NCBI GenBank assembly: GCA_036821905.1
Contig: DAISIR010000001.1
Location: 1 to 64,000 of the forward strand
From: Brooklawnia sp937867175
Lineage (GTDB): Bacteria; Actinomycetota; Actinomycetes; Propionibacteriales; Propionibacteriaceae
Reading direction: 5' to 3'
DNA length: 64,000 nt
Shown: positions 50,883 through 60,766 of the stretch, in pieces
Layout of the letters: the number at the start of each line of letters is the position of its first letter
How positions within the stretch are numbered: position 1 is the first letter of the stretch
Position numbers and translations under genes: made by a program
Notes under the pieces: model-generated
The model's input: the letters and a program-made list of their open reading frames with translations, nothing else
Told to the model about the DNA's origin: nothing
Databases searched by the model: none

Positions 50883-52303
50883 TGGCTTACTCTACTGATC
50901 AGATCCACCCCGACGCTGCCGATCACTGTGGCGTCGACGAAATCCCCGATCGCCAGGCCAGTTGAGCCCACCAGGCTGGTCGCACCATCGACTTCGGGCC
51001 CTTGATGGGCGGCCCGTCCAACCACCTTTTCGCCCTCTACGGTCTCGACGAGCACCCGGACGACCTCGCCGAGGCGATCATCAGCCCGTTGGCTGCACAG
51101 CTCGTCGGCGAGTTCGCTGAGCCGCTCAAGGCGTTCGGCGATAACTTCAGCGTCGAGGTGGCCGCCCAACCTCACACCCTCGGTGCCCTCTTCGTCTGAG
51201 TACGCGAAAACGCCGACGGCGTCGAGCCGCGCCTCACCGACGAAGTCGCACAGGGCTTGGAAGTCAGCCTCGGTCTCGCCCGGGAACCCTACGATGAAGT
51301 TGCTGCGAATGCCGGCATCTGGTGACCGCTCGCGGACCCGCTCGATCAGTCGGCCGAATTGCTCGGCGTCCCCGAAGCGCCGCATCCGGCGCAGCACCGG
51401 CCCGGAGGCGTGCTGGAACGACAGATCGAAGTAAGGCACCACCTTCGGGGTGGACGCAATCGCGTCCAGCAGGCCAGGGGTGATCTCGGCTGGCTGCAGA
51501 TAGCTGACCCGGATCCACTCCAGCCCATCCACGCCGGACAGCCGATCCAACAGCCGTGGTAGGGCGTTGCGGTCAGCGAGGTCCTTGCCGTAGGACGAGG
51601 AGTTCTCGCTGACCAGCATGACCTCCTTGACGTCTTGGTCGACCAGCCAGCGCGCTTCCGCCACCACCTCATCAACCGGGCGTGACAGGTAGGCGCCTCG
51701 AAACGATGGAATCGCGCAGAAAGCGCAACGCCGATCGCAACCCGAGGCGATCTTGAGTGGCGCGAAAGGTCCGCCATACAGCCGACGGCGCAGCACAGGC
51801 GGCCCCGAGGCGGGCCCGCGTCCCCCATGTCCGGGCACGGCCAGCGACTCTGCACCGGCGCGGCGCGCGGCGTCGGGCCGAGCCACCGGCATCAACGGAA
51901 GCCGAGTGCGCCGATCGGTTGGCACATGCGATTCCAGGTGCGCCCCGCCGAGGATCGATCGTAGTCGTTCGGCGATCTGCGGGTAGTTGTCGAAACCGAG
52001 CACCGCGTCGGCTTCCGGCAGGGCGTCGGCGAGTTCGCGTCCGTACCGTTCGGCCAGGCAGCCGACCGCCACCACCGCCTTTGCCCGCCCCGACTGCTTG
52101 TGATCAGCAGCTGCAAGCAACGTGTCGATGGAGTCCTTCTTCGCCTGCTCGATGAAGCCGCAGGTGTTGACCATGATCACGTCCGCGGCGGCGGGGTCCG
52201 TAGTCAACTGGAAGCCCTCGCCTTCCAACCTGGCTGCCAATTCCTCGGAGTCGACATCGTTGCGGGAGCAACCCAAGCTCACCATGTGTACCGATGTTGT
52301 CAT
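50879..52303 (-). CDS. rimO: Ribosomal protein uS12 methylthiotransferase RimO
   Basis: A 474-residue radical-SAM methylthiotransferase acting on Asp of ribosomal protein S12. The first cluster ligands are in VSLGCSRNDVDSEEL, VNTCGFIEQAK and AVGCLAERYG; the radical-SAM site is ASGCDRRCAFCAIPSFRG. A Pro/Arg-rich insert of about 50 residues precedes it. A TRAM-like end follows. Its start overlaps the ftsK stop as ATGA. Confidence 0.94.
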   Translation of the reverse strand: MTTSVHMVSLGCSRNDVDSEELAARLEGEGFQLTTDPAAADVIMVNTCGFIEQAKKDSIDTLLAAADHKQSGRAKAVVAVGCLAERYGRELADALPEADAVLGFDNYPQIAERLRSILGGAHLESHVPTDRRTRLPLMPVARPDAARRAGAESLAVPGHGGRGPASGPPVLRRRLYGGPFAPLKIASGCDRRCAFCAIPSFRGAYLSRPVDEVVAEARWLVDQDVKEVMLVSENSSSYGKDLADRNALPRLLDRLSGVDGLEWIRVSYLQPAEITPGLLDAIASTPKVVPYFDLSFQHASGPVLRRMRRFGDAEQFGRLIERVRERSPDAGIRSNFIVGFPGETEADFQALCDFVGEARLDAVGVFAYSDEEGTEGVRLGGHLDAEVIAERLERLSELADELCSQRADDRLGEVVRVLVETVEGEKVVGRAAHQGPEVDGATSLVGSTGLAIGDFVDATVIGSVGVDLISRVSQ

Positions 52304-54843
52304 GATCCATTGGCCAGGCTGGCCAGCACCTCATCCAGATCGTCCGGCTTGACAAGAACCTCGCGCGGCTTGCTGCCTTCGGAGGGCCCCACGACCCCGC
52401 GGTTCTCAAGGATGTCCATAATACGTCCTGCTTTCGCGAACCCGATCCGCAGCTTTCGCTGCAGCATCGAGGTCGACCCCAATTGCAGCTCGATCACGTG
52501 CCGCGCGGCGTCGAGGACCAACTCCAGATCGTCGCCGATATCCTCGGCAACCTTCGGCGCAGACTCCGCGGCCGAGGCGACATCGTCGCGGTACTGCGGC
52601 TCCAACTGCACCTTGACGTACTCGACGACGTCGCGGATCTCGGCCTCGGTGACCCAAGCTCCCTGCACACGCATCGGCTTGGACGCACCCATCGGCAGGA
52701 ACAAGCCGTCTCCCTGACCGACGAGCTTCTCGGCGCCCGGTTGGTCGAGGATGACTCGAGAGTCGGTCATCGAGCTGGTGGCGAAGGCCAACCGGCTGGG
52801 CACGTTGGCCTTGATCAGACCCGTGACCACGTCGATCGAGGGACGCTGGGTGGCGAGCACCAGATGGATGCCCGCAGCTCGGGCCAACTGGGTGATCCGC
52901 ACGATCGAGTCCTCGACGTCGCGCGGCGCAACCATCATGAGGTCCGCGAGCTCATCCACAACCACGAGCAGGTACGGGTAGGGCGCCAGCACGCGCTCAC
53001 TGCCGGGCGGCAACTGCACCTGACCAGCACGGATCGCCTTGTTGAAGTCGTCGACGTGCCGGAAGCCGAAGGCCGCCAGGTCGTCGTAGCGCTGGTCCAT
53101 CTCTTGCACGACCCACTGCAGCGCGTCCGCGGCCTTCTTCGCGTTGGTGATGATCGGGGTGACCAGGTGCGGGACGCCGTCGTAGTGGGTCAGCTCCACC
53201 CGCTTCGGGTCCACCAGCATCATCCGCACCTCGTCGGGGGTCGAGCGCATCATCACCGAGGTGATCAGTGAGTTGATGAAGCTCGATTTGCCTGATCCGG
53301 TGGCGCCGGCGACCAACAGGTGTGGCATCTTGGCGATGTTGGCCAGCACGTAGCCGCCCTCGACGTCCTTGCCCAACCCGACGGTCAATGGATGGTGGTC
53401 GTTGCGGGCCTTCTGGCTGCGCAGTACGTCGCCCAACGAGACGACCTCTTTGTCCTTGTTCGGGATCTCGATGCCGATGGCCGAGCGCCCCGGTATCGGG
53501 GCCAGGATTCGGACGTCGGCCGACCCCACCGCGTAGGCGATGTTCTTGGACAGCCCGGTTACCTTCTCGACCTTGACACCGCTGCCCACCTCGATGGCGT
53601 AGCGGGTAACTGTCGGTCCACGGGTGTAACCGGTGACCCGGGCATCAATGTCGAACTCACCAAAGACGTCTTGCAGTTTGTGGACTATCGCGTCCGAGGC
53701 CTCGGTACGGGCCTTCGGCACGGTGCCCGCCCTGAGCAGAGCTTGGTCGGGCAGCGTGTACACGACGTCACCGGACAGCGCCAGCTGTTCGACCCGCTGC
53801 GGAGCCGGGGTGTGCGGTGGCGCGACCAGTTCCGGGGCAACTGCTTCCTCCGACGCCTGGACCTCGGTCGCCTTGCCCTTGGATTTGCGGTTCGGGGCCA
53901 GAGGCTGTCCGGAGATCGGCGAGGCAGCATTGGGCTGCTCGGCGTCGAGCGGCTGGTGGTCGGGTTGCTGGCCCACGGTGATGGCTGGGACTGAAGTGTC
54001 GACCAGCGGGCTGTCGTAGGCCTCGTCGACGCCGAACCTGAGCTTCTCGGCGCGGGCTTGCTGACCCGCGCGCACCTTGACCGCAAACCAGTTGTAGACG
54101 CCGCGGAACAGATCGACCCATTCGCTGATCGGCTTTCCGATGACCACGATCAGACCGAACAGACCGACCACGCCCAGCACGAAGACAGCCAGCCACACAG
54201 GCAGCAGCTGACTCATCATGGAACTGGAGATGTAGCCGATGATGCCGCCGTACTGACCCATCAACTCGGGGTCCCTGGGCGCGGGCAACGGATCATGGGC
54301 GAGGTTGATGATCCCTTGGAGTCCAAAGAGCAGCAAGCCCCAGCCAACCCACTGGCGGCCCGCGGGACCGTTGTTCAGGGGGTTCCGCAGTGTCCGGAAG
54401 CTCATCACCAACAGCAGGGCCGGCGCCACATATGAGGTGCGACCCACCAGCCATGAGACGCCGATGCGCAGCCCGTCCCCGATCAGCCCGGGGATGGTCA
54501 GCCAGAAGCCCGCAGCCACCAGCAACGCCAATCCGAACAGGCCCAGCCCAACACCATCTCGACGCACCTCGGGGTCCTTGGCTTGCGCATCGCCACCCAT
54601 GCTGCGGGCCAGGCCGCCGAGTGCGCGCGCGCAACCGCGCCAAAGCCCTGCTGCTGCGCTCACGACCATGTTCGGATGCCCGCTGTCGGCTCGATGGGTC
54701 GCCGAACTCTTCGTCCGGTTCGCTGAACGAGACGTGGACTTCGATGAGCTTCCGGACGCACGCGAACTCGGGGCCTTCGTCGTCCCGCTGGAACGGGACG
54801 ACGAGCTACGAGGCCGCGCCGGGGAAGACGCGCGGGTCGCCAT
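52300..54843 (-). CDS. ftsK: DNA translocase FtsK
   Basis: An 847-residue septal DNA pump. A Ser/Arg-rich cytoplasmic start of about 60 residues leads to four to five membrane helices (to about residue 230), a short linker, then the motor with Walker A LLVAGATGSGKSSFINSL and LVVVDELADLMMVAPRDVED. The gamma winged-helix domain ends the protein (LRIGFAKAGRIMDILENRGV). It moves chromosome termini during division and activates Xer recombination. Confidence 0.95.
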   Translation of the reverse strand: MATRASSPARPRSSSSRSSGTTKAPSSRASGSSSKSTSRSANRTKSSATHRADSGHPNMVVSAAAGLWRGCARALGGLARSMGGDAQAKDPEVRRDGVGLGLFGLALLVAAGFWLTIPGLIGDGLRIGVSWLVGRTSYVAPALLLVMSFRTLRNPLNNGPAGRQWVGWGLLLFGLQGIINLAHDPLPAPRDPELMGQYGGIIGYISSSMMSQLLPVWLAVFVLGVVGLFGLIVVIGKPISEWVDLFRGVYNWFAVKVRAGQQARAEKLRFGVDEAYDSPLVDTSVPAITVGQQPDHQPLDAEQPNAASPISGQPLAPNRKSKGKATEVQASEEAVAPELVAPPHTPAPQRVEQLALSGDVVYTLPDQALLRAGTVPKARTEASDAIVHKLQDVFGEFDIDARVTGYTRGPTVTRYAIEVGSGVKVEKVTGLSKNIAYAVGSADVRILAPIPGRSAIGIEIPNKDKEVVSLGDVLRSQKARNDHHPLTVGLGKDVEGGYVLANIAKMPHLLVAGATGSGKSSFINSLITSVMMRSTPDEVRMMLVDPKRVELTHYDGVPHLVTPIITNAKKAADALQWVVQEMDQRYDDLAAFGFRHVDDFNKAIRAGQVQLPPGSERVLAPYPYLLVVVDELADLMMVAPRDVEDSIVRITQLARAAGIHLVLATQRPSIDVVTGLIKANVPSRLAFATSSMTDSRVILDQPGAEKLVGQGDGLFLPMGASKPMRVQGAWVTEAEIRDVVEYVKVQLEPQYRDDVASAAESAPKVAEDIGDDLELVLDAARHVIELQLGSTSMLQRKLRIGFAKAGRIMDILENRGVVGPSEGSKPREVLVKPDDLDEVLASLANGS

Positions 54844-54894
54844 AGGGGCAGACTACCCCAGCAGCTGGGAGCCGACTTCCCAACCACGCCGGGC

Positions 54895-55866
54895 TCAACG
54901 GAAGTGCGCCCACCCCTGTTCGCCCTCCCAGGCATGTCCGTCGACCAGCACCAGCGGTCCCAACTCGGCGTCAGCCTCGACCACCAGGCCGATGACGTCC
55001 CAGTCCGACGGCACCTTGCCGGGGTCGAACGTGGCGGCCATCGCATGGTCCTCGCCGCCGGTCAGGACGAACCAGAGGGGGTCCTTGTTGAGGGCGGACG
55101 CCACGGTCGCCACCGGTTCGGCGATTGTGAAGCGTGCGGTTTCCAGATCGATGCCGACCCCGCTGGCGTCTGCGATGTGTCGCAAGTCGGCGAGCAGCCC
55201 GTCCGAGACGTCGATCATCGCTGATGCCCCGGCATCGGCAGCCTCCCGGCCCGCTCCGTAGGGCACCTTCGGTGCGCGTTGGGAGTCGACGGCTGCTCGC
55301 GGCGAGCGGAAACCACGGGCGAGCGCTGCCAGCCCGGCAGCCGCCCACCCCAGCCGGCCACGTACCGCCACCACCTGGCCAGGTCTGGCCCCGGAACGCA
55401 GCACGGGGGTCCGTCCGGCGGTCTCGCCCACGACTGTCACCGAAATGGTGATTTGCTGCGCGGTGGCCATGTCGCCGCCCACCAACGCCACCGCGGCAAG
55501 GTCGGCCTCCTCACGAACGCCAGTCATGAACTCCTTGACCCACACGTACTCCAGGTTGGCGGGCGCGCCCAAGGCGATGACCATGACGGTGGGGGTGGCA
55601 CCCATGGACTCGACGTCGGCGACGCTGCTGGCTACTGCTTTGTGCCCGACATCAGCCGGGCTCGACCAGTCGCGACGGAAGTCGTGCCCCTCAATCATCA
55701 TGTCCACGGTGATCACGGCTGAACCGTTGACCAAGAAGACCGCCGAATCATCGCCCGGCCCCACCGATACCGACGGCGGCATCCCCAGATGCCGAGTTAT
55801 GCGGTTGATCAGGCCGAACTCACCAGCCTCTGACAGGGTGCGCGGCTCCGACGGCGTGGGCGTCAT
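54895..55866 (-). CDS. thiL: Thiamine-monophosphate kinase
   Basis: A 323-residue AIR-synthase-fold kinase making thiamine diphosphate. Motifs are VGPGDDSAVF, AVITVDMMIEGHDFRRDW, AVASSVADVESMGATPTVMV, VGGDMATAQQ and IDVSDGLLADLRHIAD. The ATG at 55866 is preferred; a GTG at 55872 would add two residues. It lies nine bases downstream of ddl. Confidence 0.95.
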   Translation of the reverse strand: MTPTPSEPRTLSEAGEFGLINRITRHLGMPPSVSVGPGDDSAVFLVNGSAVITVDMMIEGHDFRRDWSSPADVGHKAVASSVADVESMGATPTVMVIALGAPANLEYVWVKEFMTGVREEADLAAVALVGGDMATAQQITISVTVVGETAGRTPVLRSGARPGQVVAVRGRLGWAAAGLAALARGFRSPRAAVDSQRAPKVPYGAGREAADAGASAMIDVSDGLLADLRHIADASGVGIDLETARFTIAEPVATVASALNKDPLWFVLTGGEDHAMAATFDPGKVPSDWDVIGLVVEADAELGPLVLVDGHAWEGEQGWAHFR

Positions 55867-55875
55867 GGGCACACG

Positions 55876-57015
55876 TTATCGGACGACCGTGTTGGGCCTG
55901 CGCATCGCCTGTTCGATCAGGTCTGCGATCAACCCCTGGTAGTCCAGACCGCTCACCTGCCAAAGGCTGGGGAACATCGAGAGCTCGGTGAACCCCGGCA
56001 TGGTGTTCACCTCATTGACCACGATCCGCCCCTGCGCAGTGAGGAAGTAGTCGACCCTTGCCAGACCCTCACATCCCAGAGCTGCGAAGCACGCGCACGC
56101 CATCGTCCGGACCGCTTGTTCGGTATCGGCGTCAAGGTCGGCGGGGATCCGCAGCTCGACCTGGCCTTCGCCTGGCAGGTACTTGGCGTCGAAGTCGTAG
56201 AAGGCGCTCTCGGTGTGCACGACGATCTCGCCGGGACGCGAGGTCCGCACCGCGGCGTGCTCGTCCGTGCCGCTGCCGATCGGCCCGAGCACCGCGCACT
56301 CGACCTCACGGGCGCCCACGAAGCCCTGTTCAACGACCACCTTCGGGTCGACCTCGCGGGCCTCGTCGATGGCTTCGGCCAGCTTGTTCGGGTCGGTCAC
56401 CCGGGTGATGCCCACCGAGGAACCGCCACGCGCAGGTTTGACGAACAACGGGTAGTCCAGCCTGCCCGAGATGCGGTCACAGATCTGCTCGCGTCCCCAC
56501 TGCCACTCGGACGGCAGCACCACCTCGTAGGGACCCACGGGCAGGCCGGCCGCCTCTAGGACCACCTTCATGTAGTGCTTGTCCATCCCGATGGCGCTCG
56601 CCATCACCCCGGAGCCGACGTAGGGCAACCCGAGCATCTCGAGATGGCCCTGGATGGTGCCGTCCTCGCCGTAGGCTCCGTGCAGCAGCACGAACGCCAC
56701 GTCGACGCGCACCGGGTCGAGCAGCCGATCACCATCGCGGGTGACCAGCAGCACACCCTCAGGGTTGCGGACCAGGGTGGCCCTGGGCAACGTGTCGTCC
56801 AACTCGGGAAGCCTGCGCCCTTCGGTACGCAGTTCCGCGATCGCGGGCAAGTCGATTCGATGCCAGGTACCCGACGGCGAGATGCCGACACCGTGGACCT
56901 CGAAACGTTCGGTGTCGATCGCCTTGGCGACCCCAGCGGCGGTCAAGCACGAGACCTGGTGTTCGGTGCTCTGGCCGCCGAAGATCAGTACGACGCAGGG
57001 ACGTTGTTGAGCCAT
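55876..57015 (-). CDS. ddl: D-alanine-D-alanine ligase
   Basis: A 379-residue ATP-grasp ligase for the peptidoglycan dipeptide. Motifs: IFGGQSTEHQVSCLTAAGVA, LLHGAYGEDGTIQGHLEMLG, FVKPARGGSSVGI, and VNEVNTMPGFTELSMFPSLW. ATG 57015 has GGAAGGA upstream. The active-site region predicts D-Ala rather than D-lactate, but this is inferred only from general similarity. Confidence 0.96.
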   Translation of the reverse strand: MAQQRPCVVLIFGGQSTEHQVSCLTAAGVAKAIDTERFEVHGVGISPSGTWHRIDLPAIAELRTEGRRLPELDDTLPRATLVRNPEGVLLVTRDGDRLLDPVRVDVAFVLLHGAYGEDGTIQGHLEMLGLPYVGSGVMASAIGMDKHYMKVVLEAAGLPVGPYEVVLPSEWQWGREQICDRISGRLDYPLFVKPARGGSSVGITRVTDPNKLAEAIDEAREVDPKVVVEQGFVGAREVECAVLGPIGSGTDEHAAVRTSRPGEIVVHTESAFYDFDAKYLPGEGQVELRIPADLDADTEQAVRTMACACFAALGCEGLARVDYFLTAQGRIVVNEVNTMPGFTELSMFPSLWQVSGLDYQGLIADLIEQAMRRPNTVVR

Positions 57016-57068
57016 CTTCGTCCTTCCGGGAGTTCGGGATTCACCCTAACAGCCAGCGAGGCGTCGGG

Positions 57069-57863
57069 TCATAGCACGGCCTGGTCGCGCGGCACCCGGT
57101 GATGCAGGCCCGGGTGCCAACGCTCCACAGGCGCGGTCTGGCCGCGGGCCTGCTCCACCAGTGTGGTGATCGAGTCCATGATACGGACGGTGGCGCTGCG
57201 CACGACCTCCCGGTCGTCCCACGCGGAGCCGAATTCGCCCAGATCTACCGGCGACCCGCAGATGATGGTGACCTGTGCGCGCCGCCACCGGAACGGCCGG
57301 ATCTTTCGGGGCGGGAGTGCGTAGTTGGCTCCCCACTGCCCGATCGGGATGACCGGTACGCCGGTGCGCAGCGCAAGCCTGGCCGCGCCGCGGTGGCCGG
57401 CCATCGGCCACTCATCCGGATCGAAGGTAAGCGTGCCCTCCGGATAAATGACGATGACCTGGCCGCGTTGCAGGGCGGCGTCGGCGTCGACGAGCGCGTC
57501 CCTTGCCCGCGAACTGCGCCGATGCACAGGTATCTGCTCAGCTGCCCGGAGAAGACGCCCCAGGACCGGGATTTCAAACAGGTTGGCACGGGCCAGGAAA
57601 TGCGGCCAGCGACCGTTGTAGGCGAGGTAGACCCCCACCTGTGGCGGATCCAGTGAACTGATGTGATTCGGCACGATGATGGCGGGGCCAGCAGCTGGGA
57701 TGTGCTCGCTGCCTCGCCACTCGATCCTTGTCCAGATTCGCAGCACTCGATGCAGGGCTGGCGCGGCCCATCGTAGGGTGGCGTTGGTCGGCTCCTGGTT
57801 CAACCGAGCGAGCTTCCCGAACCGGACGCGGCGGGTGGATCGAGCGGTCTGGACCGCAGTCAT
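57069..57863 (-). CDS. plsC: 1-acyl-sn-glycerol-3-phosphate acyltransferase
   Basis: A 264-residue PlsC family membrane-associated acyltransferase. The catalytic NHxxxxD is PNHISSLDPP, the second motif is IPVHR, and the third is YPEGTLTFDPD. It makes phosphatidic acid or acylates related lipids. It lies two bases after leuD and 53 before ddl, likely one transcript. The gpsA gene that often lies here in actinobacteria is missing. Confidence 0.9.
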   Translation of the reverse strand: MTAVQTARSTRRVRFGKLARLNQEPTNATLRWAAPALHRVLRIWTRIEWRGSEHIPAAGPAIIVPNHISSLDPPQVGVYLAYNGRWPHFLARANLFEIPVLGRLLRAAEQIPVHRRSSRARDALVDADAALQRGQVIVIYPEGTLTFDPDEWPMAGHRGAARLALRTGVPVIPIGQWGANYALPPRKIRPFRWRRAQVTIICGSPVDLGEFGSAWDDREVVRSATVRIMDSITTLVEQARGQTAPVERWHPGLHHRVPRDQAVL

Positions 57864-57865
57864 CG

Positions 57866-58471
57866 TCAGTCGGCCACGCGCATCGGTAGCGTGGTCGGCT
57901 TGAAGGCGGGACGCTTGGCCTCGAATGCCGCGATCTCATCGGCGTGATGCAGCGTGGAACCGATGTCGTCCAGACCCTGCAGCAGCCGGTTGGCGGTGTA
58001 GTCGTCGATCTGGAAGCTGAACCGCTGCTCCCCCGCTGTGATGGTGCGGCTGGGCAGGTCGACGGTCAGTTCGACGCCGGGGCTGGCTTCGACGAACTCC
58101 CAAAGTTGCTCCACCACGTCTTGGCCGACAGTGGCGATCAGCAGCCCCGCCTTGCCTGAGTTGCCGCGGAAGATGTCACCGAACCGGGACCCGATGACGA
58201 CCTTGAAGCCGTAGTTCTGCAGCGCCCAGACCGCGTGTTCTCGCGACGACCCGGTACCGAAGTCCGGTCCGGCCACGAGGACCGAACCCGCGGTGTATGC
58301 GGGCTGGTTCAGCACGAACTCGGGGTCACGCCGCCAAGCTGCGAACAGGCCGTCCTCGAAGCCAGTGCGGGTGATCCGCTTGAGGTAGACCGCAGGGATG
58401 ATCTGGTCGGTATCCACGTTGCTGCGACGCAGCGGTACCGCGATGCCGGTGTGGCTGGTGTATTTCTCCAT
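57866..58471 (-). CDS. leuD: 3-isopropylmalate dehydratase, small subunit
   Basis: A 201-residue swivel domain. Motifs: PLRRSNVDTDQIIPAVYLKR, VAGPDFGTGSSREHAVWALQ, GSRFGDIFRGNSGKAGLL. The ATG at 58471 has GAGAGG upstream, 13 bases after leuC. With LeuC it isomerises 2- to 3-isopropylmalate in leucine synthesis. Confidence 0.97.
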   Translation of the reverse strand: MEKYTSHTGIAVPLRRSNVDTDQIIPAVYLKRITRTGFEDGLFAAWRRDPEFVLNQPAYTAGSVLVAGPDFGTGSSREHAVWALQNYGFKVVIGSRFGDIFRGNSGKAGLLIATVGQDVVEQLWEFVEASPGVELTVDLPSRTITAGEQRFSFQIDDYTANRLLQGLDDIGSTLHHADEIAAFEAKRPAFKPTTLPMRVAD

Positions 58472-58484
58472 GATCAGTTGCCTC

Positions 58485-59882
58485 TCACAGGTCCGACGGT
58501 GCTGACAGGTGACCGGTGACCGCGGTGGCCGCGGCCACGGCTGGGCTGACCAAGTGGGTGCGTCCGCCCTTGCCCTGCCGGCCTTCGAAGTTGCGATTGC
58601 TGGTGGACGCGCTGCGCTCACCCGGGGCGAGCTGGTCGGGGTTCATGCCCAGGCACATCGAGCAGCCGGCCTCGCGCCATTCGGCGCCGGCGTCCAGGAA
58701 GATCTGGTCGAGGCCCTCGGCCATCGCCTGCTGGCGGATGCGTGCCGAAGCCGGCACCACGAGTAGGCGGACGCCGTCGGCGACCTTGCGGCCCTTGATG
58801 ATCCCAGCGGCGAGCCGGAGGTCCTCGATGCGGCCGTTGGTGCAGCTACCAAGAAAGACGGTGTCAACCTTGATCTCGCGCATCGGGGTGCCGGCAGTCA
58901 GCGCCATGTACTCCAGGGAGCGCTCAGCTGCGGCGCGGGCGACCTCATCGGTCATCTCGGCGGGATCGGGTACCGACTCGCCCAGCCCGACCCCCTGACC
59001 CGGGTTTGTGCCCCACGTCACGACGGGGGTGAGGCTGGCGGCGTCGATGTCGACCTCGACGTCGAAGACCGCGTCGGAATCGGTGTGGAGTGTCTGCCAG
59101 TAGGCCATCGCGGCATCCCATTCGGCCCCCTGCGGAGCATGCGGTCGCCCCAACAGGTAGTCGAAGGTGGTTTGGTCGGGCGCGATCATGCCGGCCTTGG
59201 CGCCCCACTCGATCGACATGTTGCAGATCGTCATGCGACCCTCCATCGACATCTTCTCGATGGTCGTGCCGCGATACTCGGCCACGTAGCCTTGGCCACC
59301 GCCGGTACCGACCTTGGCGATCAGAGCCAGGACGACGTCCTTGGCGGTTACGTCGGCGGGCAGGTCGCCGTTGATGTTGACGGCCATGGTCTTCGGCCGG
59401 GCTTGCTGCAGGGTCTGGGTGGCCAAGACGTGCTCGACCTCGGATGTGCCGATGCCGAAGGCCAAGGCTCCGAAGGCGCCGTGGGTGGAGGTGTGCGAGT
59501 CACCGCACACGATCGTCATGCCAGGCTGGGTCAGGCCCAACTGCGGGCCGATGGCATGCACGATGCCTTGGTCGCGGTCACCCAGGGAATGGATGGGCAC
59601 ACCGAACTCGGCGACATTGCGGCGGAGCGTCTCGACCTGAGTGCGGCTGACAGGGTCGGCGATCGGCCGATCTATGTTGATGGTGGGAGTGTTGTGATCC
59701 TCGGTTGCCAGCGTAAGATCGGGACGCCGGAGCTGACGATCGGCGATCCGGAGGCCCTCGAAGGCCTGCGGGCTGGTGACCTCATGGCACAGATGCAGGT
59801 CGATGTAGAGCAGGTCGGGTTCTCCGGCGCCCGCACGCACCACATGGTCGTCCCAGAGCTTCTCGCTCAGCGTTTTTCCCAT
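58485..59882 (-). CDS. leuC: 3-isopropylmalate dehydratase, large subunit
   Basis: A 465-residue aconitase-family subunit. The 4Fe-4S cysteines are in FLGSCTNGRIEDL and GCSMCLGMNPDQL. Other marks are YIDLHLCHEVTSPQAFEGLR and CGDSHTSTHGAFGALAFGIG. The ATG at 59882 is clear; an upstream frame runs into the divergent promoter. It diverges from an IclR regulator across 50 bases. Confidence 0.97.
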   Translation of the reverse strand: MGKTLSEKLWDDHVVRAGAGEPDLLYIDLHLCHEVTSPQAFEGLRIADRQLRRPDLTLATEDHNTPTINIDRPIADPVSRTQVETLRRNVAEFGVPIHSLGDRDQGIVHAIGPQLGLTQPGMTIVCGDSHTSTHGAFGALAFGIGTSEVEHVLATQTLQQARPKTMAVNINGDLPADVTAKDVVLALIAKVGTGGGQGYVAEYRGTTIEKMSMEGRMTICNMSIEWGAKAGMIAPDQTTFDYLLGRPHAPQGAEWDAAMAYWQTLHTDSDAVFDVEVDIDAASLTPVVTWGTNPGQGVGLGESVPDPAEMTDEVARAAAERSLEYMALTAGTPMREIKVDTVFLGSCTNGRIEDLRLAAGIIKGRKVADGVRLLVVPASARIRQQAMAEGLDQIFLDAGAEWREAGCSMCLGMNPDQLAPGERSASTSNRNFEGRQGKGGRTHLVSPAVAAATAVTGHLSAPSDL

Positions 59883-59913
59883 ATCGCAATTCTGACATTG
59901 CTGTTCAAATAGC

Positions 59914-59927
59914 GAGATGCTAATCTC
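59914..59927. promoter_or_regulatory. Candidate operator between leuC and the IclR gene
   Basis: GAGATGCTAATCTC is a perfect inverted repeat (5-base arms, 4-base spacer) in the 50-base divergent gap, ending 5 bases before the IclR start. It fits a shared site for the regulator, and would cover both promoters. Confidence 0.55.
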
Positions 59928-59932
59928 ACCAT

Positions 59933-60658
59933 ATGGACGATTCATCTGGTGTGGGAGTGCTTGACAAGGCTGCCGCAGTACTGGCCGCTCTCGAGTCCGG
60001 ACCCATGACGCTGGCGGGCCTGGTGCAGTCAACCGGGCTGGCCCGCCCAACCGCGCACCGGCTCGCAGTCGCTCTGGAGCACCATCGTCTGGTGGGACGC
60101 GACCTGCAGGGACGATTCGTGCTCGGCCCCCGTTTGGCTGAACTGGCGTCCGCCGCAGGGGAGGACCGGCTGCTGGCCACCGCCGGACCGATCCTCAACC
60201 GGCTGCGGGACATCACCGGTGAGTCATCACAACTATTCCGCAGGCAGGGCGATGTGCGGGTCTGTGTGGCGGCGGCAGATCGTCCCAGTGGTCTGCGCGA
60301 CTCGATCCCGGTGGGCAGCCAACTCTCGATGAGCGCCGGCTCCGCCGCGCAAGTACTGCTGGCCTGGGAGGAACCCGACCGGTTGCAGCGCGGCTTGGCG
60401 AACGCCAACTTCTCCGCGGTCGCACTGACCGGCGTCCGGCGCCGCGGCTGGGCACAATCGGTTGCGGAGCGCGAACAAGGCGTTGCTTCCGTGAGCGCCC
60501 CGGTGCGCTCACCCGGCGGCAAGGTGATCGCAGCGGTCTCGGTGTCGGGACCGATCGAGCGGCTGACCCGCCAGCCCGGACGCCTGCACGCTCCGGCCGT
60601 CACGGCCGCCGCCGAGCGACTCAGCGAGGTCTTGCGCCGCTCAGGCGGCGACGACTGA
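59933..60658 (+). CDS. ndgR: IclR family transcriptional regulator (NdgR/LtbR-like)
   Basis: A 241-residue regulator. The winged helix is near residues 8-60 (MTLAGLVQSTGLARPTAHRL; DLQGRFVLGPRLAEL); the effector domain follows (DSIPVGSQLSMSAGSAAQVL; VASVSAPVRSPGGKVIAAVS). The place, divergent from leuCD, is that of NdgR/LtbR, which controls leucine genes in actinobacteria. The symbol rests on synteny and similarity. Confidence 0.88.
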   Translation: MDDSSGVGVLDKAAAVLAALESGPMTLAGLVQSTGLARPTAHRLAVALEHHRLVGRDLQGRFVLGPRLAELASAAGEDRLLATAGPILNRLRDITGESSQLFRRQGDVRVCVAAADRPSGLRDSIPVGSQLSMSAGSAAQVLLAWEEPDRLQRGLANANFSAVALTGVRRRGWAQSVAEREQGVASVSAPVRSPGGKVIAAVSVSGPIERLTRQPGRLHAPAVTAAAERLSEVLRRSGGDD

Positions 60659-60766
60659 GTCCATCAGAGCGCCACAGGTGAACCGTTCTGACGCCAAGCC
60701 GCAACCGGATTGCTGAGCCCAAGTCCGCACAGATCATGCGTCAACGGTGACGACGCGTTGGCGTCC

